64,000 bases of DNA from Smallanthus sonchifolius (taxonomy: Eukaryota; Streptophyta; Magnoliopsida; Asterales; Asteraceae): assembly GCA_023525975.1 (NCBI GenBank), contig CM042040.1, positions 52,235,486-52,299,485 on the forward strand. The letters run 5' to 3'. How positions within the stretch are numbered: the stretch's first letter is position 1; the number at the start of each line of letters is the position of its first letter. Below the pieces are notes generated by a model. It made no database searches. It was not told the origin of the DNA and was given only the letters and a program-made list of their open reading frames with translations. Both the position numbers and the translations under genes were made by a program. Below are positions 22,473-33,012 of the stretch, one piece after another.

Positions 22473-22860
22473 ACAAAAAAAAAGTGTGATTCAAACTGAA
22501 CTCAGACCATACAAACCATCACTAACTAAGATTAAACACCGTAATTAACAAGCAAATAAAAAGAATTATAAAATCAGGGTTTTAGCAAGAACACCAAAAT
22601 TTGACAATTAGACACAGATTAAACATGATCGATCATACATAAATGCAACTCTATTCACGTGAATTCGATGTTGAAGTAAAAAGGTATAGAAAACAACATA
22701 AATTCCCAAATAGAATTTGTGAAGTCTCACCTCACCTGGTCTGAAGAAAAGAAAGGATTATGATGAGCTAGAGAGAGAAAAGGAGCGGGTGAGTATTGAA
22801 CATTGATGATAAAGTGGATTCCAGAATTGGCGTCAACGTTGGACTGATAGCGGCCCGGTT
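22473..22860 (-). promoter_or_regulatory. 5' UTR, probable UTR intron and promoter side of the RING gene
   Basis: A possible 5'-UTR intron runs from a donor-like cag|gtgagg near 22735 to the acceptor near 22472. The UTR exon upstream is purine-rich (gagctagagagagaaaagg). No TATA box could be placed with confidence. Confidence 0.4.
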
Positions 22861-23290
22861 GTTGTTGTTGTTATAGATTCTTCAATTGCCTCGTCCGACG
22901 ATAAAGGGTTTGGTTTACCCCAACAATTCAAGTTTTTTAGATGATTATCAACTCAAAATTACCAATAAATAATGTTTTGTATTAAACCGTTTTGATAGTA
23001 AAAGACTTGTTTTTTATATCAACATCCCTTTGTACAAAACATTTTTTTGTAAACCAGATCGGAACGAGTTAAATCAGAAACAACGGGTGTTTTAGGTTGG
23101 TTACTAGCTAATGAACCAAGCATAAATAAATTTATCACTTTCGAGTGAACAAATATGAAAAACTACCTATGTTTGCCTCCTCCCTTTGCATGTTGACCGA
23201 CTTTTAAGGCTAAGTCATCGGTTGAGTCGATGAATTAATTTAAATCTAGTTTTTAGAACATTAGCTTGGAAGACGTAACTCGTTTAACAA

Positions 23291-23886
23291 TTAATTGCAC
23301 AAATGGTCCATGTGGTATGATCAAATTGCATGTTTGACCTTTATATTTTAAAAATTACAAACTTAGTCTAAACTTTTATGATCTGGTTGCGTCTTTAGCC
23401 CCTACATTTTAAAAATTGCAAACTTAGTCCAAACTTTTGTGATCTTGTTGCACATTTAGCCCCTAATCTTAACACCGGTTAGTTTTTAACATAAAATTAG
23501 CTCATGTGTCATCCAAGTGACTTATCTTTGCCAACTTAACCCTAAAAAAGAGTTAACATCAGTAAAAAAAAGTAAAAAATCAATAAAAATTTGGTAAAAA
23601 GTCATTAAAAACTCATAAAATTTAGTAAAAGTTCATAAAATCGATAAAAAGCACTAACTTCTTACGTATTTTTTACTAATTTTAACTCATTTTTAGGGTT
23701 AAGTTTACAATCTTAAGTCACGTTGATGGCACATGGGCTAATTTTCAGTTAAATACTAACTGGTGTTAACGTCACGAGCTAAATGTGTAACCATATTACA
23801 AAAGTTTGGGCTAATTTTATAATTTTTAAAACATAGGGGCTAAACGTACAATTTAATTAAACCACAGAGACCATTTATACAATTAA
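23291..23886. mobile_element. Foldback (long-TIR) element, copy 1
   Basis: The two ends are inverted imperfect repeats of about 250 bp. Left starts ttaattgcacaaatggtcc and continues with tttagcccct and aaaaattacaaacttagtcc. The right half reads the same on the other strand. A short A-rich spacer of aaaaag/cataaaa words lies in the middle. There is no ORF. Copy 2 is at 25876-26358. Confidence 0.75.
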
Positions 23887-24277
23887 CTCCTAGTTTGTTT
23901 AAGCACTAGATTAGAATCCCGTGTATTACACAGATTAAGTAAATATAATATTATATACATAGTAATAAAAATATATATTTTTAAAAATCCGTGTAATACA
24001 CGAGTTGAATAAAATATAATATAATTTGTTAACATATAAACTCGTCAAAATGAAACAATATAAATATGTAAATATATGATTAAATGTTTTTGACTAAATT
24101 ACATAAAACAACCTTTAGATATATACCAAATTACACCCACATACCTTTATCTTCATTAATTACACTGGACACTCTTTATCTATATGGTTTGTATCAAGTT
24201 ATAACCTTTAAACTAACCAACGTTAGATTTTTCAGTTAAATGACATGTAAATGACTAATTTACCCTTCATTCTTATA

Positions 24278-24644
24278 CTAGGTTAAAACCCTTGTATTAC
24301 ATGGGTTGAATAACTACAACTTGTTATAAAACATCAGTTCCTATGTAAATTTGTAAATTCTAAAAATGTTATATAGTTATTTTTTTAAAATGTTTTATAG
24401 AAAAGAATGAAGAAATGTTCAAATTATAAAAATGTTTTATGAATAAACCTATTTTTTTTAAATAAAAAATGTTTTATAAAAGTAATTTTAAAAATCATTA
24501 TTATTTGATAAGAAACAAAAACTATAAAAAAAATTAAAATTTTTGAATAATTAATAAGAGAGAGAGAGGCGGGAAAAAATGTTGAAGATGAATGTGTGAG
24601 TGACAAGTGTCAACTCAAAACTTTTATTTATCATATAGTATAGA
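24278..24644 (-). mobile_element. Non-autonomous Helitron
   Basis: On the minus strand it starts TCTATACTATATGATAAAT at 24644, preceded by A. It ends with hairpin cccatgt-aat-acaaggg, an eight-base spacer and CTAG at 24278-24281, followed by T. It is 367 bp and non-coding. Its 5' end matches 43065 and 25546. Confidence 0.78.
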
Positions 24645-24666
24645 TTAACAAATTAATATATATATA

Positions 24667-24670
<4 letters not shown>

Positions 24671-24697
<27 letters not shown>
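24671..24697. repeat. (AT)n microsatellite with element junction
   Basis: The AT tract ends at ggggacggttatcatac. The 350 bp after it are A/T-rich with runs of acgtaatcacgtttttt. No gene is seen from 24700 to 25130. Confidence 0.6.
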
Positions 24698-25875
24698 GGG
24701 GACGGTTATCATACAAAGAGCCTAAAGTGTACGAAGGGCCTCCAACCGTCCGATTAATATGATCTACGTTTGGGGATAACGTGGTGGCATAAACGTAATT
24801 ACTTTGAAAAAATAACGCGTCATCCAAATAAAAAAGGGCATAAATGCCATTTTTTTTAAATTAATCACACTTCACGCGTGCTTTTTTTACGTAATAACGT
24901 TTTTTAGGTAATTATTTTTACGTAATCACGTTTTTTCATAAAAAAAATTACCGTAATCACGTTTTGTGTGATTGCAACTAATTTTAAACATGAATAATGC
25001 TAATAAATACTACTGTCTTCAATCTTATTTTCTTGCTTTTAAGTCAAATTATCAGTAAAAACATTAATCAAAGTTTCTATCGAATGTGTGTGGATCTGGA
25101 AACGAAAACGAATAGGAACAAACAAACAAAACTAACTGAAAAATCTAACCTCTGTTAGTCTAAAGGTTATAATTTGATACAAACTATTTAGATAAAGGGT
25201 GTAGCGTAATTAGTGAAGATAAAGGTCTGTAGGTGTAATTTAGTATATATACTTAAAGGTTGATTTTTGTAATTTAGTCAATGTTTTTTGTTTGAATACT
25301 ACATGGCTATAAAATTGTTTTTTGTTTGTAGAAATCATAAAAATATGATTAAACAATTTAATTGATGATATACACAATTTTAAATTCAAAAAATTGTAGA
25401 TAAAAATTAAAACAAATAATTAATTTAGTTGCCTAAAATAGTGAAGTTGATTATTAATAAGAGATAGAGGCTGAAAAATATAAATTAGGATGCCTACAAT
25501 TGTGACATGTGTCATCTTATTTTACTTATTTATTATATAGTATAGATTTTACTTACATTCCTTAGAAAACCTAAAGAAAACATAAATCAAAATTTTTTTA
25601 TAAGGGATATGATTTATACATTATTAAAAGTGGTATTATCAAAATAGATAAAGTTTCCTTTTAAAATATCAATTTGTTTTTTTAATTTATGGTATTATAT
25701 GATGTGAAAATATAAACTATACAAAAGTTGATTAAACTTAATATAGTTACGTAATCTTTTTGTGAAAAGTTAAATATATTAGAACTAACTTGTTATTATG
25801 ATACATTGTATTTTTTAAGTCGATTAAAAAAATATGACATGATTAAGATTCTAAGAGTATAATAAATATAAATTA

Positions 25876-26358
25876 GAGTTAATTACACAAGTGTCCCATG
25901 TGGTTTAATTAAATTGTATATTTGATCTCATGTTTTAAAAATTACAAACTTAGCCTAAACTTTTGTGACCTACTTGCGCTTTTAGCCCATGACGTTAATG
26001 TCAGTTAGTTTTAACAAAAAATTAGCCCAGGTGTCATCCACGTGGCTTATGATTGTAAACATAACCCTAAAAATGAGTTATAATATTTAAAGGTCAGTAA
26101 AAAGTAGTCATTTTTACGAACTTTTCTTACCTTTTTAATCACTTTTACTGATTTTAACTCATTTTTAAGGTTAAGTTTGCAATCGTAAGTCACGTGGATG
26201 TACATGAACTAATTTCCATTAAAAACTAACAGGTACTAATATCATGGGTTAAAAGCACAACGAGTTTACAAAAGTTGGACTAAATTTATAAATTTTAAAA
26301 CATAAGAGCCAAACATATAATTTAATCAAAACATGGAAACCATTTATGGAAATAACTC
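25876..26358. mobile_element. Foldback (long-TIR) element, copy 2
   Basis: Same family as 23291-23886. It begins gagttaattacacaagtgtcc and ends with the inverted form ...ccatttatggaaataactc. Arms of roughly 220 bp flank a short A/T spacer. Non-coding. Confidence 0.75.
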
Positions 26359-26569
26359 TAAAATTCAAAACCTAAAGTTCAATAATCGTGACACAACCCC
26401 TTGAACATGACAATATTTCCGTATTATCCTTTTTCCACCAAACATGTCAAAACCCATTCTCACCCACTCACCATCGGTTCCTTTTTTACCTCCCCTTACC
26501 ATCAAAGTTCTTACTTTTGAGATATTTCATTTAGGGGTGTGTAATGTATGAAATTCTTGAGAATCAATA

Positions 26570-26852
26570 TGTTGGTAAATTATAGCGAATAATCAATAAC
26601 ACAAGAATAAGAATTAAACACAAACTTAACCTTTTAATTTGATTAATGTGTTAAACTTATTTTGATCGTTGGTTGCGATGAGGTTTTATAAACCGTCGCT
26701 AACGATTCAGTAATACAGACACGTCCTTTTGTAAGTTTCGTCTATTAACATAACGGGCCCTCCTAGTTACATAGTTTACATATTCGGCCCTAAACATAAT
26801 TGACACTAACCCCTATACTTTATAATTTATAATTTAGTTTAACTTCCAATAC
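26570..26852. repeat. Dispersed LTR-like repeat, copy 1
   Basis: It begins TGTTGGTAAATTA and ends aacttccaata. It matches 42199-42488 in direct orientation along its length (both share gtaatacagacacgtcctttt-like DNA). It could be a solo LTR. No target duplication was found. Confidence 0.6.
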
Positions 26853-27150
26853 TCCCTCTTAAACTAAGTCTAAGAGAGGTCTTCATCCCCCTTTTTTAGC
26901 TTCGAGTCAAGCCTTTCCATGTACAACCCAATGGTCTTACGGTCACCACTGGATTTGATTAAAACCTCTGCTAAACTGATGTTGATCAATCTCTTCCTGG
27001 ATTGTAGTTCTGACTTGCTAGAACAACCCACTAGTTTAACGGTCACTCTTGGATTTAATCAAACCCTGCCAAACTACTTTTAATTAGTTTCTTCCTCGGT
27101 CGAAATTTCTAACCTCCTTTTCTATTTGACTTCCTTTTAATTTTTTTTAT
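26853..27150. other. Intergenic, no supported gene
   Basis: Two imperfectly related segments occur here (about 26925-26990 and 27015-27080, both with caacccantggtcttacggtcac-like wording). Otherwise nothing is recognised. Confidence 0.45.
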
Positions 27151-27161
27151 TATTTCATTCT

Positions 27162-27361
27162 TTTTTTTTGAACGGCAATTTGGATCACTGACGGGCCACT
27201 GGCCAACCCGATCATCTCCACCCCCACAGGAGGAAACCCCCTAGCCCAACTTGGACCCTCTTTTTTATTTTTGTCACAAGTGGGACTTGAACCCAAGACC
27301 TCTCTATTTTGAAGAAGTCTTGGACATACACCTTTGCCACTAGACTAAGCTAGTGGTTGTA
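27162..27361 (-). mobile_element. tRNA-derived SINE with perfect 11-bp target duplication
   Basis: On the minus strand the head reads accactagcttagtctagtgg (A-box region), and a perfect B box ggttcaagtccc follows about 50 bp later. The copy ends gccgttcaaaaaaaaa. TATTTCATTCT flanks both sides (27151-27161 and 27362-27372). The tail is shared with the SINE at 15779. Confidence 0.9.
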
Positions 27362-27372
27362 TATTTCATTCT

Positions 27373-28820
27373 AAGATAATATATTTTCATATTATCTCGG
27401 TTTCATCCAATTGCTTTACTGCATTCCACATCTCTGTCTCATGTTTGCTACCCATACAAACATGTTCCTTCTTCAATTGTCTCCATAACCACAAATGTGG
27501 CAATCGCCACTTTTTCATAATCATACTCATCATTGCAAGTAGCACAACCAACTTTATGTACATAATGCAAAACACAACAGGAACTTTTTTCCTTTAAACA
27601 TATTATGTATTTACGATCAATCCTACTTTCTGTTTTCATTAAAACATCAAAGCTGTCAACTTTATGCAACAAAATTGCATTGCTTTCTCATGTGCCCATT
27701 CAAAAATCCCCAAAAAGAATCAGCACATGCAATCCTTACAACATAAATGTTGATCGACCGATTCTTCCTTTTCTGAAATAGGATTCCAAACTGTTCCTTC
27801 TAGATTAAGGTTTGACATCTACGGGGCGATTTTATAAAACCGATAATCTATCGCCTGCCGTTTCATTGAATTGTACTAAATTTCTTTTGATTCAATCGAA
27901 CGAAACTGCATTTTGTTTCAATTCCATTGACGACTTCAATTAATCGCCTCCGGATTAAACCAGAATCATGAAGATCATCCTTTCTTGTTCAATCTTTCTA
28001 AAACCCTTTAATCAATGGTTTCTGATCCCAAATGCAGTGGACGAACTTTTTAAAAAGCAAATTGAGTCTCTATCGCCGCTTCTAATTTCATGGCTACGAC
28101 GTTCAGTTGTTCATTCAATCCTTGTTGTTTCAATTAACAGTATTATCACTCAGTTGATTTCCATTGCCTATCGATTCTTGTTCTTGATCGTTGGTTTGTG
28201 TGATAATCATATTTTTTTCAAAAAAAAACATTCAATATCCCTGGATCGATTTCTAGATTGATAACCTAGAAGACATTTGCTTTTTTTTTTCTTCTGATGT
28301 TTTAATTCGAGGGTCTTTGGGATTTTGCTTATTTAACTCCAAACGGCTTTTTATTAAAAGTGCTTAGTGTATGACTTTGAAAAAAAGTTTAAAAAAAAAT
28401 GTTTGGATTAACTTTTGTGATAGGAAATCCAATAAGTCAATAAGTTATTTTTTAAAAAGTGTTTGCCTTAGTTTATTCACGTAAAATGACCACAAAGGTC
28501 ATTTTTATATTTAAAATCAAAATGATTCGTAAAAAATTCTAAATAATTCATTAAAATTCTAAATTCTAAATAATTCATAGAAATTGTTCTCTTTAGGGTT
28601 AATGATCGATGGTATATATAATGATATACATGTATTTGTTAGAAATTGTTAGGGGTAGATTAAAAATATTTTATTGCAAAAGCCATTTGAAAAGCTAGGA
28701 ATTTGTGGCTTCTTAAAAAAATTTAGCTTTATCAAAAAGTTAAAATAAAAAGTGTTTTTATGTTTGTCAAACACTTTTTTTAGTTTATTGGCTTTTGAAA
28801 AAGCCAATAAGTCAATAAGT
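27373..28820. other. Intergenic with two weak ORFs
   Basis: Minus-strand frames at 27387-27672 are short and unrecognised. A plus ORF (27968-28261, 97 codons, starts MKIILSCSIF) is hydrophobic and basic and lacks family resemblance. 28340-28820 holds imperfect inverted words (ccaataagtcaataagt near 28430 and 28805), perhaps a MITE into which E2 inserted. Confidence 0.4.
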
Positions 28821-28825
28821 AGTTT

Positions 28826-29601
28826 TGTAGAAATAAAGACTGATGGCTACAAAATTCTCTAATACAAATGTTGCTGATCTCAGAGTTTGCTGCTGACCAA
28901 CAAACTGCTGCGGACAAGCTTATCTGCAGCGGATACTTGTTCTTCTGCTGAAGAACAAATCTGCTGCGGATAGCCTTATCTGCTGAAGACCAAAGTTGCT
29001 GCGGATAGGCTTCTCAGCAGCATCAACACTTGATGCTGCTGATAGGCAAATCATCAGCAGCTTTGGATGGTTACATCTTGCTGCTGATCATCATCTTTGC
29101 TGCTGACAGCCTTGTGCCTTGAAGACAAATCATTGCAGCTGACTATCCATGCCAAGCGTCACTGACAACTTTCTGCAAAAGCAACTGACACACTCAAAGC
29201 AGAAGGAACCTCAATGGTGCAACCAATGAAGGACAACAATGATCTTCTCCAAGCATGCAAACAATAATGCATAAAGAAGACGCTTCAATAAAGTTAACTA
29301 GTTTTAGAGTAAACGTGTAATAGTTAGCTATATACAAAAGATCAACGGTCTGTGTTAGATCTGATCCTTAGAATCAAGGGTCTGTCTTGATTCTAAGTGA
29401 GTATAAATACAGTGTAAACACTTCATTGTATGCGTGCTTTTTGATTGAGTTTTCATTTGTAATCTTTTATTTGCAAAAGCTTAATACAACAGTGTTCTTA
29501 TAAGTATTCTTTCTGTTTACTCGATTATACTTGTGTAGTTGTTATAGTTTCCGCCAATTTCAACTAAGAACAGAACCATCTTGTACTTTCACGATCCTAC
29601 A
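28826..29601 (+). repeat. 5' LTR of E2 (776 bp)
   Basis: It starts TGTAGAAATAAAG and ends CGATCCTACA. The U3 half is dense in GCTGCTGA, GCTGCGGA and TCAGCAGC words (about 14 in 330 bp). The promoter TATA-like box is at 29401. Confidence 0.95.
29399..29410 (+). promoter_or_regulatory. TATA-like box in E2 5' LTR
   Basis: gagtataaatac lies about 200 bp before the LTR end and is conserved in all three LTR copies (about 12009, 29399 and 41916). It would direct the genomic transcript. Confidence 0.6.
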
Positions 29602-29603
29602 AG

Positions 29604-29615
29604 TGGTATCAGAGC
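29604..29615 (+). other. Primer binding site, initiator Met-tRNA type (E2)
   Basis: tggtatcagagc lies two bases after the 5' LTR. It is the standard plant copia primer site complementary to the 3' end of initiator methionine tRNA. Confidence 0.93.
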
Positions 29616-29706
29616 TTTGGCTCAGATTAAACAAACTCACACTTGTTTAATCAGTTCTGGTTCTAAACTCTCTTCAATCAAGTCACCCAAAATCACAAAA
29701 ACAAAG

Positions 29707-32212
29707 ATGGCACAGAGTAATGGATTTGAAGACATCGGCAACATCAACCGACCACCAAGATTGGTATCTGGGGAAGACTACGACATGTGGAAGAATCGCA
29801 TGGAAAGCTTTTTCTGTTATCAGGAGTACGGAATGTGGAAATCCATCAGGGATGGACCTTACACTCCCATGGTGGCCTCTGCTGACTCTGGAGGACCACT
29901 AGTTCCAAAGGAGCCCTCCAAGTACTCAGAAGAGGACATAAAGAAGATGGAGGTGGACTTCAAGGCACTAGGAGCTATCCAAATGTGCCTTCCAAATGAA
30001 GTTTTTCATAACTTCAGAAGTTACAAAACTGCTAAAGAGCTCTGGGAGGCTCTTGAGAAGATGTTTGCTGGTTCAGAGGAAGTCAAAGAAAAACAGAAGG
30101 GACGTCCTGAAACAGCAATACGAAAACTTCGTATGGAAGGAAGGTGAGTCACTAACCGTTTTGTATAACAGGTACACTTACCTGATAGGAGAACTGCAGT
30201 GCTCCAAAGTAAAGCTAGAGAATGAAGATATTCTCAAAAAAATTATCAGATCTCTCCCAAGCTGCTGGACACTATATACAGTGCCTATAAGAAGAACGGA
30301 GAATTTAAAAACTCTCCAGATGACAGAGCTCTTTGGCATGCTAAAAACATATGAATTAGAAATGATTCAAGCCAAGGAAAGAAGCTCCAATCATCAATCA
30401 GCCTCTTCTTCCTCCACCATCTCATCTGCGCTTCACTCTGACCACTCAGTTACTAGTTCCAGCAACTACTATCCTCCCATTGTCACCCATCCACAAACTC
30501 CAACCTCTCAAACAAACACCTCACCATTTCTCCTAGAAGCTCCTCCTCAAACATCAACCTCTGCTGCTTTTGTCTCTGAAAACTCAAGCAACATGTCCTT
30601 TATCAAGGAGGATCTGGAATGCTTTCATCCAGATGACTTAGAAGAAATGGACATACAACACTCATATGCCATGCTTTCTATAAGAGAAAAAATGTTCTAC
30701 TCTAGAACCGGAAGACCCATTCCAAGTAACAACTCCAACACCAGAGTTGGCTTGGATAAAAGCAAATTAAGATGTTACAACTGTAACCTACTGGGTCACT
30801 TTGCTAGAGAATGCAAAGCCCCAAGAGAAAATCCAGCTACTTCTCAGTCAAGACAAGCTCACCAAGCCCAACCCAGACAACAACAACAACAACAAGCTAC
30901 TCCTCCAGTTCAAACTGCAGCATGTGCAACTGTTGGAACTTCTGACTTCGACTGGAGCTTCCAGTATGAAGAGCTGCCTGTCAACAATCAAGCTCTTATG
31001 GCAGACACTACAGAGATACCACCTCAGGTATTTGAACATCTTTGTTCTCAAGCCTGTATTGATAAAGTTTTGGGTTATAGAAAGCATAACCAAAACCTTA
31101 TAGATCAAAATGAAGAGTTTCATCAGATGAAATCTGATTTCAAAAAGGTTGAAAATACTTATAAAGAAAAGATTAACTGCCTTAAGAAAGAGATTTCATC
31201 GTTAAAACACGAACAAACTAATCTTGAAACTCAGATTGATGATCTACTGGTCAAACTAAAAGCTACCATAGCTGAACTGGCAGAACATAAAGTTCATGTT
31301 AAAAAATATGAATTTTCCTCCAAAAAGTTACAAAGACTTTTAGATATTCAAGTCCATGAGAAGGTAAAGACTGGACTTGGGTATAACGATGATCAGTACA
31401 AATCTGTTCCTCCTCCTGCTGACTATATTGCCATTTACGAACCAAGCTTCAATGTAGCAAATCTTGACACTGCAAACCGAAACCTTGATCCTTCAACGGA
31501 TGAACCTTTCGTCGAAGATTGCACTACCTCATCGGAATCTGAGTCAACCTACTCAGACCATGATGTAACCAGTGCAGCCCCATCTGAAGCTGTTCTGAAT
31601 AGAGTTGAAGTTCCTATTGTTATTCCAGCTGTTCCAACCCCTGTACCATTCAAACAGATCAAGATCAGCTATCCTCCAGATGGAAGAAAGCTAAACATTG
31701 AAAAGGGACAGACATCAGGACCCACAAACCCCAAGCCTCAGTCAAAGCCGATCACAAAGAGGAAGGTATTTGATGTATGTCATAAGCCTGAAGAAAAAGT
31801 TCCATATGTTCAAAAGACCCTAGAAGAAGCCACTTTTGAACATAACAAAGCTCATCCATGGAACTTCAAGGATCTGTTCCAAAGAAAGGACTATGTCTGC
31901 CTTTCAAGAGACAAACTGGCAAGATCATGCTTTGTTTGTGGCAGATATAACCACACTGCCAGCACCTGCTTTCATTACCTGGAATACCAAAGAAATTCAA
32001 AGCAGCATGCCTTTGAAAAGACTAACAAAAACAAGAAGGTCAGAAGCTACGAGGTCAAAGCAACTAAGTTCAGGGAGTCTCTATCTCCCCTAAGAGTGAA
32101 GCTGCCTAAATCTCAACAAACTTGCATCATTTGTGGTGAATCAGACCACTTTGCTGCAAACTGTAAGTTTAACCCCTTCAACCAGATCCTTCATCAAGCC
32201 CCTCAAAGATAA
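29707..32212 (+). pseudogene. Copia Gag with three zinc knuckles, frameshifted (E2)
   Basis: The ATG at 29707 opens MAQSNGFEDIGNINRPPRLV and the UBN2-like capsid segment (YDMWKNRMESFF, AKELWEALEKMF). A one-base gain in the A-rich run near 30090-30096 shifts the frame. Gag continues in frame +2 (YENFVWKEGESL onward) to the stop at 32210-32212. Three CX2CX4HX4C knuckles are visible: CYNCNLLGHFAREC (about 30775), CFVCGRYNHTASTC (about 31930) and CIICGESDHFAANC (about 32122). A Lys/Glu-rich coiled coil lies between the first and second. Only this stop separates it from the Lys/Ala-rich segment in the same frame. Confidence 0.88.
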
Positions 32213-32623
32213 AAGGTAAATAAGGATCAGCACACAACGGTTGTTAGTCAAGTGAAGCCCAAGAAAACAAAGCAGAAGCTTTCAGCAACAACCAAGTCTG
32301 CTGCTGATAAGCTAAAATCCTCCGCAGCAAAATCCACTGCTGATAAGGCAAAATCCAAGGCAAAGCCTTCAGCAGCAAAGAATGCTACCACTTCAACAAA
32401 GCTATCAGCAGCAGGATCTACTGTTGACAAGCCAGAAACATCAGTAGCAAAATCCGCTGCTGACAATGTGAGGAAAACTAGAAAATCACCAACAAAGCAA
32501 TGGAAAGCCAAACCATCTCCAAGCATTATCATTGGTTCCATTGACTACAAACATACTGAAAAGGATAAACTAACAACCATCTTTTTCAAGTCTGCAGACT
32601 CTTGGGTTCCTCCTACTAATTAA
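32213..32623 (+). CDS. Lys/Ala-rich segment after Gag (E2)
   Basis: It is in frame with gag downstream of the single stop at 32210-32212. It encodes K-S-A-A-D-K type repeats on gctgctgataag-like DNA and ends WVPPTN and a stop at 32621-32623, as in E1. The role is unknown. Confidence 0.6.
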   Translation, partial: KVNKDQHTTVVSQVKPKKTKQKLSATTKSAADKLKSSAAKSTADKAKSKAKPSAAKNATTSTKLSAAGSTVDKPETSVAKSAADNVRKTRKSPTKQWKAKPSPSIIIGSIDYKHTEKDKLTTIFFKSADSWVPPTN

Positions 32624-32994
32624 AAATCTATCATGTGCAGGGACAGCCAGGTCACAAGAATAATACCTGGGTGGTAGAGAGTGGTTGTTCCAGGCATATG
32701 ACAGGCAACAGATCTATCCTCTCCAACTTCAGAGATTTTAATGGAGGATATGTTGCCCTTGGAAGTGACTCAAAGGGAGGATCCATTACTGGACAAGGAA
32801 CTGTGTCCAACGAAAGAATGAGCAATGATAAGGTCAACTATGTCAAAGAATTGGACTTCAATCTCATGAGTGTTTCCCAGGTCTGTGACCAAAAGCATTG
32901 GATGCTCTTCACAGATAAAAAATGCTTTGTACTGTTTCCAGGCTTATCCATACCTCCTCCAGAAAACATTTTATTAACTGCTCAGAGAAAATAA
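32620..32994 (+). pseudogene. Copia protease with altered active site (E2)
   Basis: The frame is offset -1 from the preceding one. The active-site motif reads ESGCSRHMTG: the catalytic Asp is Glu here, while E1 keeps Asp. The rest (NRSILSNFRDFNGGYVALGS, LDFNLMSVSQVCD) is intact to a stop at 32992-32994. A Glu at this position should abolish or cripple aspartic protease activity. Confidence 0.85.
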
Positions 32995-33012
32995 ATTCTC
33001 TATGTACTGGAC

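Larger units (their letters stand above)
24091..25280. repeat. Inverted repeat arms about 147 bp, roughly 1 kb apart
   Basis: 24091-24237 (tgactaaattacataaaac...) matches 25134-25280 in inverted orientation at roughly 80 percent by eye. It is either one long-TIR element later split by the nested Helitron and AT element, or two opposite copies. Confidence 0.6.
23906..25546 (-). mobile_element. Probable Helitron enclosing nested insertions
   Basis: On the minus strand the 5' end TCTATACTATATAATAAATAA lies at 25546, flanked by A. A 3' end with hairpin gtgt-aat-acac and terminal CTAG followed by T lies at 23906-23909. Inside are the clearer Helitron 24278-24644, an inverted-repeat pair (24091-24237 and 25134-25280) and an AT-tract element. 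Pairing of these two ends is inferred. An alternative is two truncated copies. Confidence 0.45.

Noticed and set aside
27290..27361. tRNA gene on the minus strand
   Set aside because: Same reasoning: the B box is perfect but the unit is a SINE with an 11-bp duplication.
27968..28261. Membrane protein gene (97 codons)
   Set aside because: Single ORF in AT-rich DNA without family resemblance or supporting splice context. Kept only as a weak note.
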